Shown piece by piece: positions 8,405-19,103 of a DNA stretch of 64,000 bases. The notes under the pieces are model-generated. The model was not told the DNA's origin. It saw nothing but the letters and a program-made list of their open reading frames with translations, and made no database searches. The position numbers were made by a program, and so were the translations under genes. Source of the DNA: Adiantum capillus-veneris (lineage: Eukaryota > Streptophyta > Polypodiopsida > Polypodiales > Pteridaceae); assembly GCA_014529385.2 (NCBI GenBank), contig CM043942.1, positions 106,008,141-106,072,140 on the forward strand. Direction: 5' to 3'. Every line of letters begins with the position of its first letter. The first letter of the stretch is position 1.

Positions 8405-10194
8405 ATGACACCAAATAGTTTTGGCTTGCTTTTTGTTTCAGTCATGGGGATCATAGTCCTGGAGACAGACGTGAGCGAGGATACATGTGAAGAAAAACTA
8501 TTCACATTCTTATATAACGCCCGAGCTCATCACCGTGCACCAGAACTATCAGGAATGTTCAATGCAGAGTTTTCTATACAGAGGATTATAGATTGCTCCT
8601 TTGAGTACCTACAAAACCATTTGCAACAGTATGAGGAAGTCACTTGTGACAATTCCATGACAGTTGATGGCATGCGATATGTGCACCCTGCCGACCTTGA
8701 CCCTGACAAGAGTGCTTCAAGGAGACTGAATCGTTGTCTTGAAAAGTGTCCCTCCAATGCACTGCTTGTACAAGACAGGTGTATGAAGCACTTTAAAAAA
8801 TGTCGCTTATTGGAATTCTACCATGGGTTTGTCTGTTCCTTATACTTGCAGACGGATGGCGAGTCAGAGACTTCGCAGTCAACAACTTTCGGTAGTTTTC
8901 CATTGGCACCAGAGGAAGAGGTAGAGGATGTGGAGGTGCAATTCAATCCAGAAGAAGAGAGGGAAGAGGTACTAAAGGAAACCTTTGATGCGGGCTTAAC
9001 TCTTGTTTCTCTTGCGGATGCAGCAATAGGGTGCAGGCAAGAAAGTCCAAGTATGGAAGCGACTTTGCCTCTCAATTGTGCTCCCAGCTTTGCTATGGCG
9101 GGCGACACCCACTATATTCTGCTCACAAATATCATGCATGAGCTCAATATACGGGAGGACTACTGCCTAGCAGCAATTGCAAATTTTTGTGAGGCAGACA
9201 TGGGGTTTTTGGACGATGATGCAATGGACCAATATCTTATTGCTGACACAGCTGTCTGCAACTCATAGTTCACTTCAGGGTCGCAACTGATTAAAGATAC
9301 GTTCAATGAGGCGAAGTCCGGAGAGGCCGGTTTGCCAACAGATGAGCAGTTTGAATTGACAACAAAACAACTCGGCTTGGAAAACATGGGTAGACACGTG
9401 GCACCTGAAGATCATGTAATGAATAGTCAGTCTATTCACTTATGGGGGAGGTCGATGCTGGAAATGGACGAGAATCAGATGGTAACTTTTGTCGAGCATT
9501 CAGATAGTATTAGAGATGGCCGAGTGATAAAATATCATGAACATTTTTTTTTTTGTTGCCAGGTGCTAGTGTATGACGATAGTTTCCTTAGAAGAGCGGG
9601 AGGCTCACGCCAAGGGCTTGTCATTGGAGTCCAAGGCAAGGATGCAACGTTGTCTCACTACATCGGGCGTTTCAACCACAAAAAGGTTTGTAGAAACAAT
9701 CCAAGTAATTGACAATTCTACTCATCTCACTTACGGCTAATGAATTGATTGCAATTATTATGTAGATAATAATATACCACAAGGAATATTCCGATGACAA
9801 TGCAAAGTTCCCTCTGTTTGCAATGAAAGCTATTACAAGATTGTGTGGTGGGCACCCCCTCCCACTAATTCTGATTGAAAAACAGTTTGCTCTACATGTA
9901 TTTGGCATTGGGTATGGTTGCCAGGCACTCAGAGCCCCATATTTCATGTCCTACACAGCTCAGGCTCTGGCTGTAGGGGTTGAAGACCCGGAAAGCTTAG
10001 ATCCATACAATAAGCGGCTGTTTCTGAGGGAAAGAAGACGCATGATGCCCATAGGGATGCTGCCATCAACAGAGGAACGAGCTCGTCTACAGAGCTTGCA
10101 CATCGAAGAGGTACAAAGTGAGGAGGAAGGAGGTGCATCGAAGAGGATAAAAACGACGGGCTCAGGTCCATCTTCTCCCGCTCCTGACTCATGA
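8405..10194 (+). CDS. Transposon gene F: unknown protein of about 512 aa, probably four exons
   Basis: I do not recognise the family. The frame is continuous apart from one TAG at 9266-9268. That stop lies inside a likely 90-nt intron, 9189-9278 (donor GTGAGG, CTGAC branch-like, acceptor TTCACTTCAG), which keeps frame. Further likely introns are 9482-9562 (81 nt, acceptor after T10GTTGCCAG) and 9686-9765 (80 nt, TATGTAG), both phase 0. A fourth, 8768-8851 (84 nt), is possible. The start could instead be ATG 8443, since an acceptor-like TTTTTGTTTCAG precedes it. The protein has an acidic middle (EEEVEDVEVQFNPEEEREE), a conserved-looking GGSRQGLVIGVQGKDATL segment, and a C-terminus with SKRIKTTG, possibly a nuclear signal. 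No catalytic motif was identified. Its stop overlaps that of the convergent gene G. Confidence 0.6.
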
Positions 10195-12875
10195 CCGGTG
10201 CCACCTCGCATGGCGCTCCGCCGCATTTGAAGCTCCCCAAGCCATCTGTTTCTTCTCTTTGCGGATGTGTTGTAAAGACCGTGTAATTTCTGAACTCTTA
10301 AGAAGTCCCTTCTGCCTTGCTCTATGAATTAGTCGTCTATAAGTCCATTGGTGTAACTCTAATAGGCTATTGGCTTTTTCTTTTCCTCCCCCATGCCGAG
10401 TGTGCTTAAAATAACCCTTCTTGGCATGTAGTGGGTTTTTTCCATGCCTTGTGTGGACCATATTGATAGTGAGCCGTATGTCTTGGCAAAGTATAGACCA
10501 TGGTTGAACAGTATGTGCTGCATTGAAATAAAACAAAATGGTCAATTGAGTACAATTTAAAATTTTGTTTTGTATACGTAGAATGCCAACCTACCATGTA
10601 ATGTGTGATATGTTGCCCACCCCACCCTGTAAGGTAAGCCTTTTTTCAATCCTGCAAGGCTGCTTGAAATGATGTGAGCTTACTTTGGTCCCAAGAATGT
10701 TGCTCAAGGTAGTGGAAAATTTTATCTAGTGATTTCCACACGTTAGCTTTGTGATTCTGGATTGCCCCACCACCAGCATTGTCTTTAACCACTTTATGTA
10801 TCTGTTTCCATTTGTTGAACAGGATTCTCCTTTCTTCTCTATCTGAATCTTTGAGGCTAAACCCAAGAAACCTTCTTGCCTTCACTCCGCCTATCGATGC
10901 TTTCCTCGGTACCTTGTACTGACTTTGAGACATCTTAGGGTCCTCTTCATTTTGACATTGCCTCCATGCAAACCAATGTCTGAGAGCACACCCTCTAATG
11001 CTTTGATCACTCTTTTCGACTCACTCTCTGGCTTTCATGTCCACGCAAAACATATGTACAAATGAACCACCTTTTCAATTATTCAACAGAGTGCATGAAG
11101 TGTACAGACGTGAACTCTACTCAGAGGAATATCAAGCATTGGTTTAAAAGTTTTATCTTGAAGATGTCTGTTGGGAGCTCTAGTCCATTGCACACTCTCA
11201 AGTGATTGTGCATCAGCCATGCAATATAAGCATGGATTTGCCACAGCTGCTTCGTGTGTTATGTCGTACATACACTTAAGAGTCTTTAAGTTACCTGCCA
11301 TGTGCCATTCCACTGTGTAGTCGCCAAATCCTTCCACTGAAAGAACGGCTCCGTTTCTTTCTTCACTGATGATAGAAGGAATTTGGGTTTGACTAAAAAC
11401 CCAATCGAGGATTTCAAAATTTTCCTTATCAACCTGCAGTGAAAAATGAAAACACAAAATCAACAACCAAATAATCAATATTTTTGTTATCAGAGATTGA
11501 ACGAAGTATACCTGAAATGATCCTAGAGATAGAATGTTGTTTTTTGATTGCACGTTGAAGTATCGTGGATCCTCTTTCATTATTGATGGATCCAGAGCTC
11601 TGTTCATGAGGGTAATGGTGACTCTCTCCAACTTCTTGTTCTTCAGGACCTCGCACTCGTCGAGCTTCAAAACAAACTTGAGAACCCCACCGCACTCGTC
11701 TCGACTGATGTCAAAGAAGTGAACTGCATACCTTTGCAATGCTTCAAGATCAACGAAGAGGTTGTTTATCTCGTTAAACTGTACCTCTCTGCCGCCCTTG
11801 CCTAAGAATGTTGCTTCAACATGGAATGGTGACCCAAGTTTCTCAAACACTTCATCGTTTACGTGCCGGCGAGCAGCCTTTACATGTGATGGCTTTGGCA
11901 GCAATGATCCTCTCTGTAGTTTATTTTGAGATTTTTTAGCTAATGCTTTGAAGAGTGCCCTATATCCCATCTGCGAGATGCCACTCTCATCAAGTATTGC
12001 TTGCACTTCCATTGGTTCCAGCTGATTATCGTTCATGAAGGAGGTAAGTAGCCTCCCTTTCAACTTACGAAATTTTTTCTGAGTTATCATCTCTTCAACT
12101 ACTTCTTTTGGAACTAGACGGCTGTAATGCACTCCGGCATTGAAGCCTGCACCGTTCGAGTTTGGATGCAGTAAAGACCTGCCAAAAAAGCACAATGCGT
12201 TATGATCATGTATAGGAAAGTAAGTGTATCCACTTCTTAATGAAGCACATTGAAGAAACAAACTTCGAGTTACCTTAAAGCTCGTATTCATTTTTTGAGG
12301 CCACCACTACCAACCTTCATGTTCTCAAGGTTGCACATATCTGGTTTTCTTTTCCGACTACCAAGCACGGTGTCTTTCTCTCGCAAACTTGTGATCTTCT
12401 TCTCAAGGCCTTGGATTGTCTCTTTGTTTGATGAAATCTTTTGAGAGCATGATTCATCAAGTTTCTTCAGCTGCATGTTCTCCATTGCTAGGAAGTTTCT
12501 TTGCCTTTCCGCATTCAATACTCTCATTTCCAAATGTTCGGTGTATCCCAATAGCCCATCCTTGCCATCGCCTGTGAAATGTAAGAGGTTAGTGATATTA
12601 GCAAAGGGAGGTGGCGCATTTGTTGTAGGATCATTTGGATAAATAGACCCATCGGTTCACAAATCCAAATGATGTTCCTTGTTTGTCCTTCTAAGTTCTT
12701 TCTCCCGTTGAGATAAGAAAGACTCCCTCCTACGTTTCTGCAACGGTGCGTACTCTTGCAATACATCAACATGAAGATGATGTGTGTTCTTTCTTTGGGT
12801 AAGTGTTAAAGATGAAGGGGCCGAGGATTGTAAGTTCAAATTAGTGTTTTCATCAGGAAAAGATGCGTAATCCAT
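10189..12875 (-). pseudogene. Transposon gene G: decayed transposase-like gene, RAG1/Transib-like C-terminal motif
   Basis: The frame starts MDYASFPDENTNLNLQ at 12875. It contains TGA at 12657-12659, 12288-12290, 11083-11085 and 11035-11037; CGA to TGA would explain these. Likely introns are 12179-12273 (95 nt), 11434-11511 (78 nt), and one ending near 10520 after ATTTCAATGCAG. Frameshifts lie near 10945 and 10450. The N-terminus has a coiled coil (about 12290-12550). The middle has VEWHMAGNLKTLKCMYD followed by NPCLYC (a CxxC pair), then VHVCTLHALC. Near the C-terminus, about 10455-10520, YGSLSIWSTQGMEKTHY resembles the RAG1 GSIGAWASEGNE motif that holds its catalytic Glu. It is followed by a basic KHTRHGGGK and LLELHQWTYRRLIHRARQK, like the W/Y-rich end of RAG1. 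The acidic residues upstream are not placed with confidence. It is the most likely source of transposition activity when intact. Confidence 0.62.
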
Positions 12876-13192
12876 TCCTAGAGTTGATAGAGAAGAAGAC
12901 GGAGAAATATCTCAGGTCTTGGGAGGGAAAGCCATATTCTCAAGTTTAGAGTTGATAGAGTTCGTGTGGCTTATGTTTCTGGAGGGAACGCTTGTAAGTT
13001 GGCATTTCAAATTATGAGTCATACAGTTAGTTGGATTCCTGACAAGAGAACGAAGGATAAGAATGATAAAGACGGCGGCTACCTACCAAAGAATGTCATT
13101 TTGGCTTTTTGTTGCGCAGAAAAGTATCACATAAAATGCACAAGTTAACATTTTCATTTTCTCTCTCTAAGCCGACGTGGCACTTCTTACAG
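12876..13192. other. Right subterminal region of the transposon, upstream of gene G
   Basis: No convincing gene is seen here. GAGTTGATAGAG occurs twice (12879-12890 and 12949-12960). A near-palindromic GCCGACGTGGC lies just inside the right terminal repeat (from 13171). The promoter of gene G should lie here. Confidence 0.4.
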
Positions 13193-13224
13193 GGCCCAAA
13201 AGTGAGTCCAACTTTCTCCTAATG
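13193..13224 (-). repeat. Right terminal inverted repeat of the DNA transposon
   Basis: The reverse complement begins CATTAGGAGAAAGTTG and matches 758-789 at 31 of 32 bases. Copia integrase sequence resumes immediately outside at GCTATTTCAG. Confidence 0.92.
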
Positions 13225-14872
13225 GCTATTTCAGATGCAAAACATTTGCATGCACGTTTTGGTCATTTGAATTTTGCCAGTTTTCTTGGTTTGCAGAAAT
13301 CTGATATGGTTGCTTCTTTGCCGCCTCTTGAAGCACTTGTCAAACATGTTTGTGAAGGCTGTATTTTGGGTAAGATGCAGCGTTCTAAGTTTCCAAAGGA
13401 TGGTTCAGTTCGGGCCACATGCAGGTTGCAGCTTGTGCATAGTGATGTTTGTGGGCCCATGCAAACTCCGCCCTTGGGCAATTACCTTTACTTTGTGACT
13501 TTCATTGATGATTACTCCAGGCATGCATGGGTATTTCCTCTTAAAGCGAAGTCCGACGTTTTTATGTGCTTCAAACAATTTTTGCCTATGGCTGAAAATG
13601 TCTTGAAATGTACTATGGGCACCCTCCGTTTTGATCGAGGAGGGGAGTATATGTCTCGTGAATTTAATGCATTTTTGGCTAGTCGTGGGATAGGAAACCA
13701 ATGTATAGTGCCTTATGCACCTCAACAAAATGGTGTTGCTGAGAGGAAAAACAGGTCACTGACAAAAATGGCACGATGTATGGTCAAAAGTCAAGCTTTG
13801 CCGCATTCTTTTTGGCTTGAGGCCATCATGTGTGCCACTTATGTACTTAACAGGTGTCCTACAAAAGATTTGCAGTCTATTACTCCATATGAAGCATGGC
13901 ATGATAGAAAGCATTCTATTGACCACATGTGTGTTTTTGGCTGTTTGGCATATGCTTTGGTGCCACAAACACAGCGTAGCAAATTGGATGATAAGGCTGT
14001 CAAATGTTTTTTTTTTGGTTATAGTGCTGAAAGCAAAGGTTACAGGTTGTATCATCCGCAAACAAAACGTATTCTGGTTTCTCGGGATGTAGTGTTTGTG
14101 GAAGATTATGTTCAGCCCTTGCTGTCATGTACTGGAGACAATAATGTAAGCTCACAGGACATTTATGACACTTTGTTGCCTCTTTTCAGTGGTGGAAATA
14201 CGAATGTAAGTTCCAATGAGGCAAATGTACAGCCTATGGGGGTTTTTGAAAATGTTTTAGATCAGCCTATTACTGGTGCAGATGTACATGATGTACTTGA
14301 TGAGGAAAGGGCTGAAAATGAGCAGGCTAGAGGTATGCCAAAATGGCTGGTGCACACTTTGCATGACAGTAAATTGGATGCACCTTTGTCTAGTCGTACT
14401 CATTCAGGCTCTCGCCATGCATCTTATGCATTAGATTGTTATGCTTTGGCTGTGTCTAGCTTACATGATGTTGAGGAGCCTCTGTCTTTTGATGAACCAC
14501 AGAATTTAGAAAATTGGATGGCTGCCATGCAATCAGAATATGATGCACTTATAGAAAATGACACATGGACTTTGTGCCATTTGCCTCTTGGCAAAAAGTC
14601 CATTGGTATGAAGTGGGTTTACAAGTTCAAATGCAAGCCGGATGGTGAGATCGATCGCCATAAGACTCGACTTGTTGCAAAGGATGATGCACATCAAAAA
14701 GGCATAGATTATAAAGAGACTTTTGCTCCTACTTGTCGTATGACTACTTTACGTTTTCTATGTGCATTGGCAGCTCATTTTGGTTGGGATGTACATCAAT
14801 CAGACATTGTTACAACTTACTGCTTTCTTGAATGGTGACATATTTGAGGAAGTTTATGTAACACAGCCTCGC
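13225..14872 (+). mobile_element. Ty1/copia element I, 3' half: integrase and start of reverse transcriptase
   Basis: The frame runs open from the transposon edge to 14838. It shows the GAG-pre-integrase zinc region (HARFGH ... CEGC), then the integrase core with Asp in HSDVCGP, Asp in RFDRGGEY and Glu in AERKNR. The reverse transcriptase start follows (NWMAAMQSEYDALIENDTW, GMKWVYKFK). The copy breaks at CAGCCTCGC near 14872, before the YxDD box, where a minus-strand gypsy fragment begins. The related copy at 27.4-29.7 kb shows what is missing. One small duplication near 14810 has already shifted the frame. Confidence 0.9.
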
Positions 14873-15413
14873 TTTTGTTTGTTGCAATCATCACATTGTT
14901 TGACATAATGTTCTACATCCATGTATAGATTAGGCCACTAGATTCCTACAAGGAGTATCGCTTTTGCGATTTTATCAGCTGAAAAGTGACCTCCTACAGG
15001 TACGACATGTGCTTGCTCAAGAATCCATAACTACTTGTACTCTACGGCATAGATTGTCAAGTTCTCATCTATCCCCCTCCGATAAATGTTATTTTCAATG
15101 TTATGACATGTGCTTGCTCAAGAATCAATAAGTATTTGTACTCTACGGCATAGATTGTCAAGTTCTCATCTATCCCCCTCTGATAAAGGTTATTTTCAAT
15201 GATAACATAGTTTTTTGCTTCTCTCTAGATTGAGAGTAGGCTGGCTCTGCTCAAGTTTCTTGGCAAGACTCCCTGCTCGATGTAATATACAATGTATTTC
15301 ACGCACTTGGTTGCTTCTATTATCTTAACAGTGTAGCATGTTTGATCAGCTTCTAGATGGTACAAGTATCACATGAACTAACATATTCATGGATTCTTTT
15401 CTACATATGACGT
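14873..15413 (-). mobile_element. Ty3/gypsy integrase fragment with 101-bp tandem duplication
   Basis: On the minus strand, 14873-15010 reads ILEQAHVVPVGGHFSADKIA, then YVKQCDDCNKQKR: the His2Cys2 zinc domain of a gypsy integrase, with a stop before WPNLYMDVEHY. A block at 15001-15101 is repeated at 15102-15202 with a few differences. From 15203 to 15413 nothing is recognised with confidence. The fragment is joined to copia I on one side and to the 5' LTR of the next gypsy on the other. Confidence 0.75.
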
Positions 15414-16650
15414 TGTCAGGCGTTTTTTGGGTGGAAATGAAGTTGCTAATCCATGCTAAAAAGCTTGCTCACTAACCCCGAGTACATAGATGTACATAAT
15501 GCTTTGAGTTTTCTGGAGTGCTCTTGGAAAATTTATGTACAAAGGCTTGGTTTTGGTCAAGCTGTTGGTTGAGTCTTGGGTTGGTCGGGGTTTCAAAAAA
15601 TAGTTTTTAATGAACATTGCTAGCCATGCTTGATAGCTTGCAAATCGGACTCCGACATCATGAGTTACACGCACTCGAAGTGGATAGTTTTTCACTTAAA
15701 AAGTGGTGGCGGATGCACCTGGGAAGACGGCAAGTGGGCCGACTTGATGGTTTTTTTAGCAATGGCATGTTTAGAAATTTCTGGAGTTAGCCGGGGTAAT
15801 AAGCTCCAAGCCATGCTTTACGGCGCTACATTTGGTGGTCGGGCTACGCCTCCGAGAAAATGGCTTAGGTTGGGGGCGAAACAGAAATTTCAGGTTTGGA
15901 CATGGGGAAGTTAGGGAAGGTGGGAGGATGGTGCCAAGTGGCAATGGAATAACCCCACATGGGGGAAGCAAATGACAAATGGAGGGTATAAGGGGGGGAG
16001 TCGGTACCCCCTATGAGTGTATCAAAGGAGTTAATGGAGCTTCTTGGCCTTGCTTGAGAGGGCTCGTGGATTTTGGGGAGAGGAGGGGGTGCCCAATCTG
16101 TGTTCCCACTGCTTGGATAGGTGCCTGGCCCATTTTTTGGTCCCCGGAAACTGTCCCCCCCCACTTGCCTTGGTCAAAAAGTGGCCGACAACCCATTTTT
16201 AACCCAAAAAAGGCTCAAAATGGACCAATAAAAAGGCGTCTAAAGGGGGAAATGAAGTCGGCTAAGAGGGGAGAGAAAATCCCTTGGTATAAGAGCCAAA
16301 AAAATCCCCCTTTAATAACTGCATTTCTCTGCACACCTGTAGACACTTTCCAGAGACCTCTTCTTTTGAAGCTTTTTGAAAACCCCCGAACTTCAAATGC
16401 TTGTGATTTGCTCATTCCTTATCGGAATCAAGCATATGGATGCTCTACGGGCATCTATGGGAGCCAATCTACACACTCATATTCTCTAATTCTTCTAATT
16501 CCAAGTGTGGTTTCCGCTAGAGCTATTATTTTCCAAGCTTTAGAGGTTTTTTACACAGGTGAAATCGATGGTGCAGCTGTTGTTCTTTCCGACGGTGTGA
16601 TCAGTGCAAGGCTATAGGGGCATTCATTTTCGTTGTCGTTTGCACTTCAC
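15414..16650 (+). repeat. 5' LTR of the gypsy element
   Basis: It starts TGTCAGGCGTTTTTTGGG and ends near TTTGCACTTCACA. It differs from the 3' LTR by scattered substitutions and small indels. Outside it, TTTTGGTGCCCCCACAG (about 16655-16670) is a possible primer binding site, but the tRNA is not identified. Confidence 0.88.
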
Positions 16651-16964
16651 ATCATTTTGGTGCCCCCACAGAGGAGAAATCCTCATGTGCTTCAATTTTT
16701 GCAAAATCTATCCACTATGCAAGTAGAGAATGTAAAGGGGATGTGGGTCCTTATGGACAACCGCCTATGTATGTGCTATTTGTGGATAGTATTTGAGGCG
16801 GTCATTTAATTTGGATTGCAGCCTTTGTGAGGGTCGTGAGGTTTTGTAAAGCCGAGCACTGGGGGCCGGGTTACCTAGTGTGAGGTGGATTAGGTATTGG
16901 AGCAATCCATCGACATCCCTTGAGTTTTCGACGTCACACGTAAGTGTTTTTGTGGCAATCAAAC

Positions 16965-18124
16965 ATGGCAGACGAGTTCCCACAGTTTCATGGATTGCCT
17001 AATGAAAATGCACAGACGTTTATTGAAAAGCTGGAAGTCAATTGCTTATTGCGCAATATACTAGACCAAGCTATATTGTTGCGACTGCTGCAATATAGTT
17101 TACAGGATGAGGCAAAAGTTTGGTTACACAATTCTGAGGAGTTGATGCAGGTACAAAACCCAGGGGTGGTTTTGGACTATAATCGTGTGAAGCAAGATTT
17201 CTTGGCACAATACCGATCCATCAAAGTACCAGATGAAGTTTGGCATGAAATTCTAGGATACACTCAAAGGGCTAGTCAAAGCGTTGATGATTTTGTCATG
17301 CAGTTCACCTGTTTATGGGATAAATGGGCCCGAGCTTTGGGAAACCAGATCCCTCCATCCATGTTAAAGAAGGACCATTTGTGGCAAACTTAAAAGAAAG
17401 TTTGAAGTTCAAAGTTGAGCTGAAAAGGCCTGCCACCTTCGAGGAGGCAGTCGCCATTTCCGGAGAGAAAGAATGGAAAGCTCAAAGGCTTAATGAATAC
17501 AAGAAAGCGGTCCCTGAGGAAAATAATGGTAGCCAAAAGGAGGAGAATCAGGCAGAAGCTGGAGGCCAACCTATCCAAAGGGCTGCTAGTACTGAACAGT
17601 TACAACGAAATATGCAAGACATGATGACCATGATGCAGGAATTACGATTTAGCGTTCTTGGTGGTGGAGGTGGTCGTGGTCGTGGACGTGGTAGAGGGAT
17701 GGCTCAGGCATGTGAATCTCATCCTAATGCTAACCAGGGTCGTGGACAAGGTGGGTTTGAGCCCCAGAGGAGGTTCATTCCTACTTGTTATAATTGTGGT
17801 GAGCTTGGTCACATCAGCACGTATTGTCCAAAGCCAACAAGGATGGGAGGGGATATGTTTCCACTTCCTCAGCAGATTCCTAATAGAGCTAATGATTATG
17901 CATTGGATATACGGGGAGATCAAGGTACTGGACAGGAAAATCAAGCCTCAACCTCTGGTGGTCATGTGGGTATTGTGCAGGTGGAAAAAACAGACGCAGA
18001 TGTGTTGCTAGTAGGCAAAAGAGAGAGGGAAGGTTATGCAGCACCAAGGCCTAGTCAAAAGAAAGGGAAGGAGAAGGAGGGTGAAGATGCAAAAGCCAAG
18101 AGAAAGAGAAAGCCTCGTAGATGA
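16965..18124 (+). pseudogene. gag of the gypsy element (one frameshift)
   Basis: The structural protein starts MADEFPQFHGLPNENAQTF at the ATG at 16965. It contains a typical retrotransposon gag core (LLQYSLQDEAKVWL ... DFLAQYR ... QSVDDFVMQF). The frame ends at 17393, and the protein continues in the frame of 17324-18124, so one frameshift lies near 17330-17390. Downstream are a Gly/Arg-rich stretch (GGGGRGRGRGRGMAQA) and a CCHC knuckle (CYNCGELGHISTYC, about 17790-17830). The last part is Lys-rich (AKRKRKPRR). Confidence 0.85.
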
Positions 18125-19103
18125 TTCAAAGTGGCAGATTTGCCTTTGGGAGAAGGCCAAACAGCTTACAGTTTAAAGGAAGGCCTGATTGGGAGGAAGG
18201 TAGATTGTATCTTTGGACAGTTGATGAATATGGTGCCCAAACTCAAAAGGCAGTGGAAGTCATTAGTGAATCCAGAAAAAGAGCCGAAGCATGGACAAGC
18301 TAGAGTGTTGTCCATGGGAGAGTTACCGACATCTGTCCTGTGGTGAATGCTTGGCACAAAGGTGTGGGCATGGGAGAAGCCTACATTGATGGAGATGCTC
18401 AAGTTTGTGTGATCACACGGTCATGTGTCGAGAGACTGTGTCTCATTATAGACGGAAGCTCTGGGTTTAGAATTCGACTAGCAAACCATGCCAAGGTGAA
18501 ATGTTTGGGGATGATCAAGAATTTGGAAGTTGAAGTCTTTAACGTGAAAGTTATGGTGCACTTTCATGTTATGCCAGCTGGTCTAGGAGCCTTTCCTCTC
18601 ATTTTGGGACGACCTTGGTTGAGAGCCGTTGGTGCCGTGCAAGATTGGGGCAAGGGCACAATCGGTGTGCATGGCAAGAAGGGTGAAAAGAGGGTGTTTG
18701 ATATGACTACCAAATAACCTATGGCGCTTGAAGGTGTGAGTGAGAATGATGAGTCCGAAACTACCAGTGATGATAGTTCTGAAGACTCGGAAAGTAGCAC
18801 TACTTCAAGTTCCAGTGATGAGGGTGGAGTGTCATTCTTGTTGTTAGACGAGGAACAGAGAGAAGTTAGTGAAGTGCTACAATTATCAGGGAATATAAAT
18901 GCTTCAAGCCGTTTAGAGCAACTTGAAGAGTTGATGCAACCTAAACAGGAACAGCCAGTGAAGAAAGAGTTGATTCAAAATATGTTGAGTATTGATCTGA
19001 TACAAGGAGAAAGAAGGGAGTACTTAGCAATGTTGGACATGTTTCCAAATCTTTTCATTACCTCATATCAAGAAATAAGAGGTTTTGTTGGGATCCTGTG
19101 AAG
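18121..19103 (+). pseudogene. Protease and linker region of the gypsy element
   Basis: Around 18340-18717 lies a retropepsin-like domain: AYIDGDAQVCVIT takes the place of the usual D-S/T-G active-site strand, and the flap-side LGRPWLRAVGAVQDW is typical of gypsy proteases. The active site is altered (D-G-D). A Ser/Glu-rich acidic linker follows at 18721-18830 (DDSSEDSESSTTSSSSDEGG), then sequence leading to the reverse transcriptase. Frames change at 18300-18340 and near 19090. Confidence 0.75.

Larger units (their letters stand above)
758..13224. mobile_element. Large DNA transposon (12,467 bp) with 32-bp TIRs and about six genes; family not recognised
   Basis: The unit is bounded by inverted repeats: CATTAGGAGAAAGTTG... 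at 758-789 matches the reverse complement of 13193-13224 at 31 of 32 positions. The flanks on both sides are the two halves of one copia element and join in frame if the unit is removed (AAGG|GCTA against AAGGGCTA in the copia copy near 48.93 kb). Inside are genes A, B, C, D, F and G, four arrays of inverted repeats sharing one core, and a minisatellite. Introns of 74-95 nt are found in all but gene C. Decay is moderate: a few in-frame stops per gene, with a few frameshifts in the transposase. No target duplication is certain: either none, or 3 bp GGC if the target lacked one G. The TIR sequence and gene set do not match a superfamily I can name. RAG1/Transib-like is the nearest hint, from gene G. 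Confidence 0.88.

Noticed and set aside
12572-12660. Intron with acceptor TTACATTTCACAG in gene G
   Set aside because: The frame runs through it without a break and reads plausible protein (FANITNLLHFTGDGKDG), so no splice is needed; only the TGA at 12657 interrupts.
758-13224. Endogenous giant-virus or other large DNA virus insertion (histone, Ulp1-type protease, palindromic repeats)
   Set aside because: The unit has short terminal inverted repeats, precise insertion in a retrotransposon, spliceosomal introns and a transposase-like gene. No capsid, DNA polymerase, packaging ATPase or late transcription gene was seen.
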